From Constantimarinum furrinae (GTDB lineage: Bacteria > Bacteroidota > Bacteroidia > Flavobacteriales > Flavobacteriaceae): 64,000 bases of DNA. The notes under the pieces are model-generated. The model saw only the letters and a list, made by a program, of their open reading frames with translations. It ran no database searches and had not been told where the DNA came from. Positions within the stretch are counted from its first letter, which is position 1. Each line of letters begins with the position of its first letter. This document shows, piece after piece, positions 32,728 through 41,503 of the stretch. The DNA lies in contig NZ_CP052909.1 of NCBI RefSeq assembly GCF_014295415.1, forward strand, positions 1,984,001 through 2,048,000. Reading direction: 5' to 3'. The position numbers and the translations under genes are program-made.

Positions 32728-33936
32728 CTAAGCAGAGGGATATTTTTTAGAAACTGATGTGAGAACTTCGGTCAATATGGCACAGCCTTCTTTAATCTCG
32801 TCATCGGTAATGGTGAGCGGAGGTGTTATGCGCACAGCTTTGGGCTCAAAAAGCAGCCAAAACAGTACTAGTCCGCGTTTTTTACACTCAAGAATAACTT
32901 CGGAAGTAATTTCGGCCGATTCCAGCATTAGGGCAAGCATTAAACCTTTTCCCCTTATTTCTTTAATCATGGGATGTACCAGGAGCGATCTGAAAAGTTT
33001 TTCTTTCTGAAGTGTTTCTGAAATGAGATTGGTCTCCAGAAGTTCTTTTAAGGTAGCCAACGCTGCTGAGGCGATCACTGCATTACCGCCAAAGGTGGTA
33101 ATATGGCCCAGTTTAGGCTGATCACTCAACACCATCATATGTTCCTTAGAGGCCGTAAATGCACCAATGGGTAATCCACCTCCCATACCTTTTCCCATGA
33201 CCAGTATATCGGGTACTATATCAAAATGTTGAAATCCGAACAGCTTTCCCGTACGGCCAAAACCGGGTTGCACTTCATCAAGGATAAGGAGTGTTCCTGT
33301 ATTCTTACACCGTTCTTTTACTTTGTTCAGATAATTTTCCTCTGGAAGAATAAATCCGGCACCACCCTGTATGGTCTCCAGAATTACTGCTGCCGTTTTT
33401 TCGGTAATTTTTTCAAGATCACCTTCATCATTAAAGACAATAGCGTGACAATCGGGGAGTAGGGGTCCGAAAGGTGTTTTACGCTCTTCATAGCCCATAA
33501 TGCTTAAAGATCCCAGCGTATTTCCGTGATAAGCATATTCGGCATATAGTATTTCTGAACGACCTGTAACTCTTCTTGCCAGTTTTAATGCTCCCTCTAT
33601 GGCCTCGGTGCCACTGTTTACTAAATATGTGGATTCTAAGGGTGCTGGCAATTGCTCGGCTAACAATTTGGTTAACGCTACAGCAGGTTCTTGAATATAT
33701 TCACCATATACCATCACATGCGAATAGGTTTCCATCTGTTCCTGAACGGCTTTTACCACACGTGGATGACAATGCCCCAATGTACAAGCCGAAACTCCTG
33801 CCACAAAATCCAGATGTTTATTCCCCGAAGTGTCGTAAATGTAACTTCCTTTGGCATGAGAAACTTCCATCGCCAAGGGATGTGGAGTGGTTTGAGCCTG
33901 ATATTTAAAAAAATCCTGGTGCATTATATTGTGCAA
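32728..33936 (-). CDS. Class III pyridoxal-phosphate aminotransferase
   Basis: A 402-aa PLP enzyme of the acetylornithine/ornithine/GABA aminotransferase superfamily. Cofactor motifs: YLVNSGTEAIEGALKLAR (about 104), YHGNTLGSLSIMG (about 137), ILDEVQPGFGRTGKLFGF (about 218, Asp for the PLP ring) and VMGKGMGGGLPIG (about 246, Schiff-base Lys). GHITTFGGNAVIASAAL follows. A second ATG four codons later (MHQDFF) is possible. It is 3 bp after the OstA-like gene. No arginine or lysine genes are near, so the amino donor cannot be assigned. Confidence 0.92.
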   Translation of the reverse strand: MHNIMHQDFFKYQAQTTPHPLAMEVSHAKGSYIYDTSGNKHLDFVAGVSACTLGHCHPRVVKAVQEQMETYSHVMVYGEYIQEPAVALTKLLAEQLPAPLESTYLVNSGTEAIEGALKLARRVTGRSEILYAEYAYHGNTLGSLSIMGYEERKTPFGPLLPDCHAIVFNDEGDLEKITEKTAAVILETIQGGAGFILPEENYLNKVKERCKNTGTLLILDEVQPGFGRTGKLFGFQHFDIVPDILVMGKGMGGGLPIGAFTASKEHMMVLSDQPKLGHITTFGGNAVIASAALATLKELLETNLISETLQKEKLFRSLLVHPMIKEIRGKGLMLALMLESAEITSEVILECKKRGLVLFWLLFEPKAVRITPPLTITDDEIKEGCAILTEVLTSVSKKYPSA

Positions 33937-33939
33937 TTG

Positions 33940-35766
33940 CTAATGTTTTCCTTCGGAAGTGGAATTATCCCGTTTCCGTTTAGGCGGAATCGCATTATTT
34001 GGATCCGGAATCGTATCCCGGGTCATGGGTTTTGGATCATTTTCACGATTTTGAAGATCCTCGGGTTTTAATTTAGAATCCTTTGGAAGTTCAATTTCAT
34101 CTATTGGAATATCATCAAAAAATTCTCCTTCGTCCTTGGGAAGTGGTATCCCTTTTATTTTAGGTAATATGGGTGCCGGTTTGCCCTTGAACAGATCTTG
34201 TACACTCAACAACCGTTCCTCACCCCGCCATTGGAAGCCGGGTAATATCCTGGCATTTTCGGGAAACTGAGATGGAGGATAGACTTTACCTTTTGCCTGT
34301 TTAATAAAGCGAATCCCTGCGATCTGCTGGGTTTCCAGATACATTTGAATTGAACTGGAAACGGTGTTGTTAATTCCTACTAACTCCTGTTTATCGTTCC
34401 GGGAGAAATAGATCACTTCGGCATTTTTAATAATGTTTACCGTGTCCAGCTCGTTATTGGTAAACAGTCCGATAAGCCGTTCACCTTTAACCTGATTGTA
34501 GCCAGCACTGTCTTTTTGGATTAGAAATGCATTCTTAAAAACTTTTAATGTATCAAGTTGTTCTGTTTTCGTATTCGAAAGTATATGGATGGTATCTCCA
34601 GTCATTTGGTTCTCTCCACTCCACATTACGGGCTCACGTATCAATTTAGTGATCCCTAATTTCTGATCGACAAAAATAGAGTCACATTTCCCACTGGTGG
34701 GTTCTTCTTCAGGGAGTCCTCGCTTGAACATCCGGGCTCTGTAAAACCCTTTAATGATCCTATTCTCGGGTTTGCCTGTAACCTGCAAGGTATCGGCATG
34801 AACATAGAGTGAATCATTATCTCTTAAGGTCACTGCTACCGCCCGTTTGGTGATAAAAACCGAATCTTTTTCTCGAAATACTTCAGCATAATGCCCTCGT
34901 ATGACACTTTTATTTGTGGTGTCTAGGACTTTGATATTATTGGTAGCCGAAGCAAATGCCTTGTTTCTGTCAAAATAAATACTATCCCCATACAGAATTC
35001 TGTTATTGTAGTCTACTCTGGAATTCTTAACAAAATATCCCTTATCAGTTCGAGTATCATAATATCCGCGTTCACAGTATACGGTACTGGTTTCACTTAC
35101 TATGGTCGATTCCCCGTATAAATATGCGCCGCCACTTTCAGAATAAAAATCCAATTGCTCACTGTGAACCGTGTACTTTGGATTTACGATCTTCACTTTA
35201 GACAAAAATTGATATTTCTTACTTTCAGCAAAATAGCGACCTATTCTGCTGGTAAGAGTACTTGCAGTATCTCGAACGGTTCCTCCGCTTCGATAATAGG
35301 CCTGTTGTTTAATGCGGTCGAAATAAAGAGTATCTGTTCTCAGGGTAGTTTTGGGCTCGGTTAGGATCACATCACCGCTGGCAAAGGCAAATTGGGTATT
35401 ACCATTATATTCGGCGTATTTACTTCGCATGGAGACGGTGTCACCCTGACTAAGCCGAACGCTTCCGTAAGCTTTTACGAAATTGTCCTTTAGGTATACA
35501 TAGGCCTGATCACACCACATCTCAACGCCTTCATGGACAATATAAACCTGGCCGGTGTTGTCTTTGGTATAAATGATGGCATCGGGGAATTCGGGTTTCT
35601 TTTCCAGATAACCCGATTGCACAGAAACCTTTGTTTTTTCGGGGTCGTCCTGTGCCCAGAGTTGTATTCCGAAGAAAAAAGCAATTACAACATACAGGAA
35701 ACGAATGGGCTTGTTTTTACCAAACCCGGGATTACTGAAGTTAATATTGGTCTTTGCTTTCTGCAA
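33940..35766 (-). CDS. OstA/LptA-like family protein, long form
   Basis: A 608-aa exported protein. The signal segment is FLYVVIAFFFGIQLWAQ (about 24-40). Long beta-jellyroll repeats follow (for example DQAYVYLKDNFVKAYGSV, YAEYNGNTQFAFASGDV, LYFDRIKQQAYYRSGGTV, SRVDYNNRILYGDSIYFD), the OstA_2/LptA-type fold. The last ~90 residues are Pro/Lys/Asp-rich. LptA bridges LPS across the periplasm in Proteobacteria, and this long Bacteroidota form probably serves LPS transport or assembly; that is inference from fold. It lies 51 bp downstream of purA and 3 bp from the aminotransferase. Confidence 0.88.
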   Translation of the reverse strand: MQKAKTNINFSNPGFGKNKPIRFLYVVIAFFFGIQLWAQDDPEKTKVSVQSGYLEKKPEFPDAIIYTKDNTGQVYIVHEGVEMWCDQAYVYLKDNFVKAYGSVRLSQGDTVSMRSKYAEYNGNTQFAFASGDVILTEPKTTLRTDTLYFDRIKQQAYYRSGGTVRDTASTLTSRIGRYFAESKKYQFLSKVKIVNPKYTVHSEQLDFYSESGGAYLYGESTIVSETSTVYCERGYYDTRTDKGYFVKNSRVDYNNRILYGDSIYFDRNKAFASATNNIKVLDTTNKSVIRGHYAEVFREKDSVFITKRAVAVTLRDNDSLYVHADTLQVTGKPENRIIKGFYRARMFKRGLPEEEPTSGKCDSIFVDQKLGITKLIREPVMWSGENQMTGDTIHILSNTKTEQLDTLKVFKNAFLIQKDSAGYNQVKGERLIGLFTNNELDTVNIIKNAEVIYFSRNDKQELVGINNTVSSSIQMYLETQQIAGIRFIKQAKGKVYPPSQFPENARILPGFQWRGEERLLSVQDLFKGKPAPILPKIKGIPLPKDEGEFFDDIPIDEIELPKDSKLKPEDLQNRENDPKPMTRDTIPDPNNAIPPKRKRDNSTSEGKH

Positions 35767-35817
35767 TGGACATTGCGTATTTAAATTTAAATAACGAAAT
35801 TAATACCTGGCTTCGTA

Positions 35818-37089
35818 TTATCTATATATCGTTTGTGTTCTGTCTGGTCCAACAGAAACGATCTTAATAGGTACTTCCAGTTCTTTTTCCAGAAAATTGA
35901 TATAATCATTTAAGGCTTTTGGGATCTGAGAAGCTTCACTCATTTTAGTAAGATCTTCTTTCCATCCTGCCATTTCAGAATAAATAGGGGTTACATTCTC
36001 CGGCTCTATGTTATAAGGAAGATGCTCGATGGTTTCTCCTTTGTATTTATAGGCAGTACATACTTTCAGTTTATCGAATCCACTTAAAACATCACCTTTC
36101 ATCATCATAAGCTGTGTGACTCCGTTTACCTGAACAGCATATTTTAAAGCTACCAGATCCAGCCATCCGCAACGGCGTGGACGTCCCGTAGTTGCTCCAA
36201 ATTCGTTCCCCACTTTGGCCATGGTCTTTCCGTAGTCGTCAAAAAGTTCGGTGGGAAAGGGGCCACTTCCAACTCGGGTAGTGTATGCTTTAAAAATTCC
36301 GAAGACCTCTTTGATCTTTCCGGGAGCCACACCCAGCCCCGTACATGCGCCTGCCGCAGTAGTATTAGAGGACGTTACAAAAGGGTAGGTTCCAAAATCG
36401 ATGTCGAGTAATGAGCCCTGAGCACCTTCCGCAAGTATGGTTTTTCCTGCTTTCTGTGCCTGATGCAGGTATTCTTCACTGTCTATAAAAGTAAGAGATT
36501 TAAGCACTTTAACAGCAGCAAAGAATTCTGTTTCGAGATCTTTCAGGTCGTATTGAATATCGACATTATAAAAATCGATCATGGCTTCATGCTTATTCGC
36601 AAGAGCACGATATTTTTCTTTCCAGTTGCTTAATTCAAGATCACCAACCCGTATGCCGTTTCTACCGGTTTTGTCCATATAGGTAGGACCGATTCCTTTA
36701 AGAGTTGAGCCAATTTTAGCCTTTCCTTTTGATGCTTCGGAAGCAGCATCGAGTAATCGATGTGTGGGTAAAATAAGGTGAGCTTTTCTGGATATTAACA
36801 AGGTTTTCTTAAGGTCAAGATTAAACTGTGAAAGGTTGTCCAGTTCTTTTTTAAAGATCACCGGATCGATCACGACCCCATTTCCAACCAGATTGATCGC
36901 GTTATCATGGAAAATTCCGCTGGGAATTGTATGGAGTACATGTTTAATTCCGTCAAATTCGAGCGTATGGCCGGCGTTAGGGCCTCCCTGAAAACGGGCA
37001 ATAATATCATAATCTTTAGTAAGTACGTCGACGATCTTTCCTTTTCCTTCGTCTCCCCATTGCAGTCCGAGTAGTAAGTCTACAGCCAT
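35818..37089 (-). CDS. purA: Adenylosuccinate synthase
   Basis: A 423-aa GTP-dependent ligase joining IMP and aspartate, the first step from IMP to AMP. GLQWGDEGKGKIVD (about 8-21) is the P-loop with catalytic Asp. GGPNAGHT (about 35-42, catalytic His), GSTLKGIGPTYMDKTGRNGI (about 127-146) and TTGRPRRCGWLD (about 297) are conserved. Length is standard (~425). It lies downstream of a Fur-family regulator and spoT, an order I know from Flavobacteriaceae. GTP-consuming AMP synthesis next to the ppGpp enzyme is a suggestive pairing. Confidence 0.98.
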   Translation of the reverse strand: MAVDLLLGLQWGDEGKGKIVDVLTKDYDIIARFQGGPNAGHTLEFDGIKHVLHTIPSGIFHDNAINLVGNGVVIDPVIFKKELDNLSQFNLDLKKTLLISRKAHLILPTHRLLDAASEASKGKAKIGSTLKGIGPTYMDKTGRNGIRVGDLELSNWKEKYRALANKHEAMIDFYNVDIQYDLKDLETEFFAAVKVLKSLTFIDSEEYLHQAQKAGKTILAEGAQGSLLDIDFGTYPFVTSSNTTAAGACTGLGVAPGKIKEVFGIFKAYTTRVGSGPFPTELFDDYGKTMAKVGNEFGATTGRPRRCGWLDLVALKYAVQVNGVTQLMMMKGDVLSGFDKLKVCTAYKYKGETIEHLPYNIEPENVTPIYSEMAGWKEDLTKMSEASQIPKALNDYINFLEKELEVPIKIVSVGPDRTQTIYR

Positions 37090-37120
37090 AGTGTATTAAT
37101 AGTTAACCCGCCTGAAGTTG

Positions 37121-37576
37121 TCAGGTATTTTCGGGTGTTTTTTTATTTCCGTAGAAATAAAGCGAATGATTGGTTATTTCGATATCAAAAACTTCTTCGA
37201 TGGTTTTTTTTATTGACTGAATTCGCGGATCACAAAACTCGATTACTTCTCCGTTTGAAAGGATGACATGATCGTGCTGTCGGTCGAAATACGATTTCTC
37301 GTAATGTGCCTGATTTTGTCCAAACTGGTGTTTGCGCACCAATTTGCACTCCATTAATAATTCGATGGTATTGTAGAGCGTTGCCCGACTCACGCGATAA
37401 TTCTTATTCTTCATGTTAATGTACAACGACTCAATATCGAAATGATCATCGTGGTCGTAAATTTCCTGAAGTATCGCAAATCTTTCGGGCGTTTTACGGT
37501 GTCCTTTTTCTTCAAGGAATGCCGTAAAAACGTTCTTTACAATTGCCTGGTTATTTGGATCTGTTTTTGAACTCAT
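37121..37576 (-). CDS. Fur-family transcriptional regulator
   Basis: A 151-aa regulator. The winged helix has [20 protein letters not shown] (about 25-44) and [18 protein letters not shown] (about 65-82, recognition helix). The dimerisation half has [20 protein letters not shown], with the HDH metal site, then [17 protein letters not shown] and [10 protein letters not shown]. The structural CxxC of classical Fur is absent: the position after HDHVIL reads SNGEV. It may thus be Fur-like with altered metal use (Fur, Zur or PerR cannot be told apart). A -7 box lies 10 bp upstream. Confidence 0.92.
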   Translation of the reverse strand: MSSKTDPNNQAIVKNVFTAFLEEKGHRKTPERFAILQEIYDHDDHFDIESLYINMKNKNYRVSRATLYNTIELLMECKLVRKHQFGQNQAHYEKSYFDRQHDHVILSNGEVIEFCDPRIQSIKKTIEEVFDIEITNHSLYFYGNKKTPENT

Positions 37577-37586
37577 ATTGAAGTTG

Positions 37587-37594
37587 CAAAGTTA
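37587..37594 (-). promoter_or_regulatory. -7 promoter box for the Fur-family gene
   Basis: The minus strand reads TAACTTTG, matching TAnnTTTG, 10 bp before the ATG at 37576, in the 23-bp gap after spoT. The regulator can thus be transcribed apart from spoT. Confidence 0.5.
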
Positions 37595-37599
37595 CTTAA

Positions 37600-39804
37600 T
37601 TATGTGCGTGTAACTTTATCAATACCGTTTATTTTTTTAATGTTTTCCACGAGGTTATTAAGAATGTTCTTGTTTTTTACCACAACCACGATCCGACCAT
37701 TAAAAATACCGTCATTGCTATCGAAATGAACATTTTTCATATTGATGTGAAGGTTGTTGGAAACCACTTTGGTCACCTCATTTACTAGACCTATAGTATC
37801 GATTCCGGTGATCTTTAATTCGGCTTTAAAATCCCGTTGAGACGAATCGATCCATTTTGCCTGCATGATGCGGTAACCATAGTTACTTTGCAATTGAAGT
37901 GCGTTGGGACAATTTTGCTTATGGATCTTAATACCTTCATTTACTGTGAGAAAGCCAAATACATCATCTCCCGGGATGGGATTACAACAATTGGCGATCT
38001 TATAGTCAAGTTTTTCTTCTTCTTTTCCAAAGACCAGCTGATCGAATTTTTCAGAAAATTCATCCTTATCAATATCGTCCGGTTTGTCCGGTTTTCGAAT
38101 GCGATTCTTAAAAAAACTAACAAATGCGTTGCTTCTGGATGCCGCAAATTCCTTTAACTTCTTGTTGTCGATAATTCCGGCACCCACTCTGTAGAAAAGG
38201 TCCAGACTGGTTTTCAGCTTAAAATAAACCACCAGCTGGTTGATCGTTCGTTCGTCCAGTGTGATCTTTAGGGACTTTAATTTTCTCGCGAGCACTACTT
38301 TACCTTCGGCGGCAATTTCTTTTTGTTCTTCTTTGAGGGAAGATTTGATCTTGGATCGCGCTCGCCCTGTAGTCGCGTAATCCAACCAGTTTGCTGTAGG
38401 TTGGGCCTTTTCGGAAGTCATGATCTCAACCTGATCGCCGCTTTTTAATACATGGCTTAGTGGTACCAGTTTTCCGTTTACCTTGGCACCCCTAGTATGT
38501 AAACCTACCTCGGTATGAACATGAAAAGCGAAATCCAGGGCAGTGGCTCCCTTGGCCAGGGAATAGAGATCTCCCTTAGGTGAAAATACAAAGATCTCCT
38601 TGGCATAGAGGTTTAGTTTAAACTCTTCCACAAAATCGATGGCATTGATCTCTGCATTTTCCAGCGTGTCCTGCAGCTTGTTCAGCCATCCCTCCAGACC
38701 CGCATCTTCCTTCTCGGTATTTTTGTATTTGTAGTGTGCGGCATAGCCTTTTTCGGCTATTTCGTTCATACGCTGACTTCGTATCTGAACTTCCACCCAG
38801 CGTCCTTTCGGTCCCATCACGGTAATGTGTAAGGCTTCATATCCCGTCGATTTGGGTGAAGAGATCCAGTCTCTCAGCCGTATAGGATTGGGTCTAAAAT
38901 GATCGGTTACGATGGAATAGATCTTCCATGCGATAAATTTTTCGTCTTCCGGCTTGCTTTTGTAAATGATCCTTACCGCAAATTTGTCGTATACCTCTTC
39001 AAAACTCACATTTTGCGCGATCATTTTTCGTCGGATAGAGAAAATAGATTTTGGCCGTCCCTTTATTTCATATTTCAGTTTTTCTGAATCCAGCGAATCC
39101 TTGATCACTTTTGTAAAATCCAAGATATAAGCATCCTGTTCTTCCTTACTCTCCTTCATTTTACCGAGAATATCGTTATAGACATCGGGTTCGGTGTATT
39201 TAAGCCCTAGATCCTCTAATTCTGTCTTAATATTGTACAGCCCAATACGGTGCGCCATGGGAGCGTAAATGTACAGCGTTTCAGAAGCGATCTTTACCTG
39301 CTTATGATCGGGCATGGAGTCCATGGTCTGCATATTGTGTAACCTATCGGCGATCTTTATGATGATCACACGGATATCCTCATTGAGGGTAAGTAGCATT
39401 TTTCTGAAATTCTCGGCCTGCAAAGAAACATCCTTGTCGTACGGCATGTTGGAGATCTTCGTGAGTCCGTCGACAATGCGCGCAACGGTTTCGCCAAACA
39501 TCTGCTCTAAATCTGCAAGAGTATACTGAGTGTCTTCAACGACATCATGAAGCAAAGCAGCGGCAATAGATGTGGCGTCCAACCCGATTTCTGAGGCCAC
39601 GATCTTGGCCACTGCGATGGGGTGGAAAATATAAGCCTCTCCCGATTTTCGACGTTGATCCTTATGCGCATCCACGGCGATATCGAAAGCACTACGAATA
39701 AGCTTCTTGTCATCGGCGGTAAGTGTGCGATAACTAATTTTAAGAAGCTCTTTGTACTGCTTGGCAAGCTCTTTCTTTTCTTCCTGTAATGCCGCTTCTG
39801 TCAT
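37600..39804 (-). CDS. Bifunctional (p)ppGpp synthetase/hydrolase (RelA/SpoT family)
   Basis: A 734-aa stringent-response enzyme. I choose the ATG at 39804 (MTEAALQEEKK); another lies 15 bp upstream. An HD hydrolase domain (about 40-190) has YIFHPIAVAKIV and ALLHDVVEDTQ with intact HD. The synthetase domain (about 230-350) has YDKFAVRIIYKS, RDWISSPKSTGYEALH and VEVQIRSQRMNEIAE. TGS (about 395-455), a helical linker with a CCNPIPGDD motif (about 620) and a C-terminal ACT domain (about 660-734) follow. Both catalytic sites look intact, so it can make and remove ppGpp. This is the only such enzyme in the window. Confidence 0.96.
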   Translation of the reverse strand: MTEAALQEEKKELAKQYKELLKISYRTLTADDKKLIRSAFDIAVDAHKDQRRKSGEAYIFHPIAVAKIVASEIGLDATSIAAALLHDVVEDTQYTLADLEQMFGETVARIVDGLTKISNMPYDKDVSLQAENFRKMLLTLNEDIRVIIIKIADRLHNMQTMDSMPDHKQVKIASETLYIYAPMAHRIGLYNIKTELEDLGLKYTEPDVYNDILGKMKESKEEQDAYILDFTKVIKDSLDSEKLKYEIKGRPKSIFSIRRKMIAQNVSFEEVYDKFAVRIIYKSKPEDEKFIAWKIYSIVTDHFRPNPIRLRDWISSPKSTGYEALHITVMGPKGRWVEVQIRSQRMNEIAEKGYAAHYKYKNTEKEDAGLEGWLNKLQDTLENAEINAIDFVEEFKLNLYAKEIFVFSPKGDLYSLAKGATALDFAFHVHTEVGLHTRGAKVNGKLVPLSHVLKSGDQVEIMTSEKAQPTANWLDYATTGRARSKIKSSLKEEQKEIAAEGKVVLARKLKSLKITLDERTINQLVVYFKLKTSLDLFYRVGAGIIDNKKLKEFAASRSNAFVSFFKNRIRKPDKPDDIDKDEFSEKFDQLVFGKEEEKLDYKIANCCNPIPGDDVFGFLTVNEGIKIHKQNCPNALQLQSNYGYRIMQAKWIDSSQRDFKAELKITGIDTIGLVNEVTKVVSNNLHINMKNVHFDSNDGIFNGRIVVVVKNKNILNNLVENIKKINGIDKVTRT

Positions 39805-39868
39805 AAAACTAATGTACAATTAACCTATGGAAGAACAAAATTTGTGCCCTAACTTTAAAAGCAGTCCT

Positions 39869-41101
39869 TTATTTTTTTAGGTTTCTAAAACGCTCTAACA
39901 ATGTGGGGTGCGAATAGTGTACGGTCACATAAGCAGGATGTGGGGTAAGGTTGCTCAAACTATTCTTTGACAGTTTTTTTAGTGCAGCGATGAGTGGCTG
40001 CCCCTTGTAGGTAGTCTTTGCGTAATTATCTGCCTGATATTCAAATTTACGAGAGAGATAGTTCATGATAAGTCCGGTAATCTCTGAAATAGGGGTATAC
40101 AACACACCAAACGCTATTAGGCCTATATGGAATGACGGTTCAGAAACATTTAAGGCTTCAGAAAGCAATGTATTGCCTACGAATAAAGACAGCAACCACA
40201 GTGTAAATCCTGTGGTGAGTATTGAAGCGAAAAGATTTATGATGATGTGATTCCTTTTGTAATGTCCCACTTCGTGCGCCAAAACAGCAACAACTTCCTC
40301 ATCTTCCAGATCGTTGATCAAGGTATCGTATAATGTTACCCGTTTTTCACTTCCGAAACCCGAAAAGTAGGCATTGGCTTTGGTACTTCGTTTAGATCCG
40401 TCGATCACAAATATCTTGTCTAAAGTAAAGCCAACGCTATTGGCATAGCTTTCGATTTTGGTGCGAAGACTGCCATCTTCCAACGGACTCTGTTTGTTAA
40501 AAAGCGGGACTATGAGTCTGGAATAAAAAAGATTCATGATTAAAGTAACCAGGGTTACAATTCCCCATGCATAGAGCCAAAAATGTTCACCCGTAGTCTG
40601 ATAAAACCAGATTACAAGTGCGAGAACGCTTCCTCCCAGGACAACAAGCATAAGTAATCCCTTCAGTTTATCCATAAAAAAAGTGTAGCGAGTAGATTTA
40701 TTGAAGCCGTATTTTTCCTCTATAACAAAGGTGTTGTAGTACCCAAAAGGAATACTTAAAAGATCACTTGCCAGCATAATAATTCCGAAGAAAATTAATG
40801 CAATAATGATTGCATTATCAGATATCGACCTCGCCAGTTCATCCACCACGGCAAATCCGTCAAAAAAGAAGAACAGTAAAGTAATGATTAATGTAACTGA
40901 TGATGTTAGCACACCAAACCGGTATTTTTCCTGTTTATAGCGTTGGGACCTTTGGTACTCCTCCTCCTCATATACATCGGCGATTTCCGGAGGAAGCGGG
41001 TCATTAAAGTGTTTGGCATTAAGTGCATCGAGAATCTTATCGATCACAAAATTTATGACAATGATACCAATGATGATGTAGAATAATGTACCTGAATCCA
41101 T
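39869..41101 (-). CDS. M48 family metallopeptidase (Ste24/CAAX protease-like)
   Basis: A 410-aa membrane zinc protease. Hydrophobic segments lie at about 7-25, 63-82, 95-112, 145-165, 175-195, 285-305 and 325-345. The zinc site is VAVLAHEVGHYKRNH (HExxH, about 272) with a third ligand in KFEYQADNYA (about 350). NPLPPEIADVY-type text near the N-terminus (NDPLPPEIADVYEEEEY) is typical of Ste24 homologues. In bacteria these are thought to take part in membrane protein quality control; no prenylated substrate is expected. It is transcribed with the same polarity as spoT but separated by 64 bp. Confidence 0.94.
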   Translation of the reverse strand: MDSGTLFYIIIGIIVINFVIDKILDALNAKHFNDPLPPEIADVYEEEEYQRSQRYKQEKYRFGVLTSSVTLIITLLFFFFDGFAVVDELARSISDNAIIIALIFFGIIMLASDLLSIPFGYYNTFVIEEKYGFNKSTRYTFFMDKLKGLLMLVVLGGSVLALVIWFYQTTGEHFWLYAWGIVTLVTLIMNLFYSRLIVPLFNKQSPLEDGSLRTKIESYANSVGFTLDKIFVIDGSKRSTKANAYFSGFGSEKRVTLYDTLINDLEDEEVVAVLAHEVGHYKRNHIIINLFASILTTGFTLWLLSLFVGNTLLSEALNVSEPSFHIGLIAFGVLYTPISEITGLIMNYLSRKFEYQADNYAKTTYKGQPLIAALKKLSKNSLSNLTPHPAYVTVHYSHPTLLERFRNLKK

Positions 41102-41112
41102 ATAAAAATTAG

Positions 41113-41140
41113 TAATTAATAATGTGTAATGAATAATAGA
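41113..41140. repeat. 7-bp-period array, left arm (TAATNNN)4
   Basis: TAATTAA, TAATGTG, TAATGAA, TAATAGA in phase. It lies 9 bp beyond the stop of the four-helix-bundle gene. Its middle (TAATGTGTAATGAA) is the exact inverse of the right arm at 41490-41503. Confidence 0.75.
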
Positions 41141-41149
41141 GGTAACATA

Positions 41150-41494
41150 TTAATTTTTGGAACTCTCAACTATTCTGAAAAGTATTTTTAAGATCGCGGT
41201 CAATTTAGAATTTAATTCTTCAAACTCGTCAATGGAAATATATTGTGTATCCTTTAATAATCTTAACCAATACTGAGTCTCCCTTGCTTCTTTGTATGAA
41301 ATAGACATCTTTGCTCTAAATTCTCTCTTAGAAATCCCACCTATCGCCTCTTCAACATTTGCACCGATGGATGTGCCGGATTTAAGTATTTGTTTTGACA
41401 GAATATATTCGTTCTGTATATTAAGTTTTTTACTCAATTCAACTATGCGGATGGCAAAAGAATAGGTCTTATCTGCAATTAAATTATTCTTCAT
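41150..41494 (-). CDS. Four-helix-bundle protein (second S23-family gene)
   Basis: A 114-aa protein of the PF05635-type four-helix bundle, from a different subfamily than the gene at 9247. It begins LIADKTYSFAIRIVELSKKL, has SGTSIGANVEEAIGG (about residues 40-54, in place of SIPSNIAEG), then MSISYKEARETQYWLRLL and a C-terminal helix. No reverse transcriptase or rRNA is near. The gene is bounded by inverted 7-bp-period arms, and its start codon lies inside the right arm. It separates M48 protease from the TrmH/SpoU methyltransferase with only 6 bp on one side. Confidence 0.9.
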   Translation of the reverse strand: MKNNLIADKTYSFAIRIVELSKKLNIQNEYILSKQILKSGTSIGANVEEAIGGISKREFRAKMSISYKEARETQYWLRLLKDTQYISIDEFEELNSKLTAILKILFRIVESSKN

Positions 41495-41503
41495 TACACA
41501 TTA
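41490..41503. repeat. 7-bp-period array, right arm (NNNATTA)2
   Basis: TTCATTA, CACATTA. The 14 bp are the exact reverse complement of 41120-41133. The arm contains the four-helix-bundle start codon (41492-41494) and the stop of the TrmH/SpoU-type gene (41501-41503). Confidence 0.75.
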
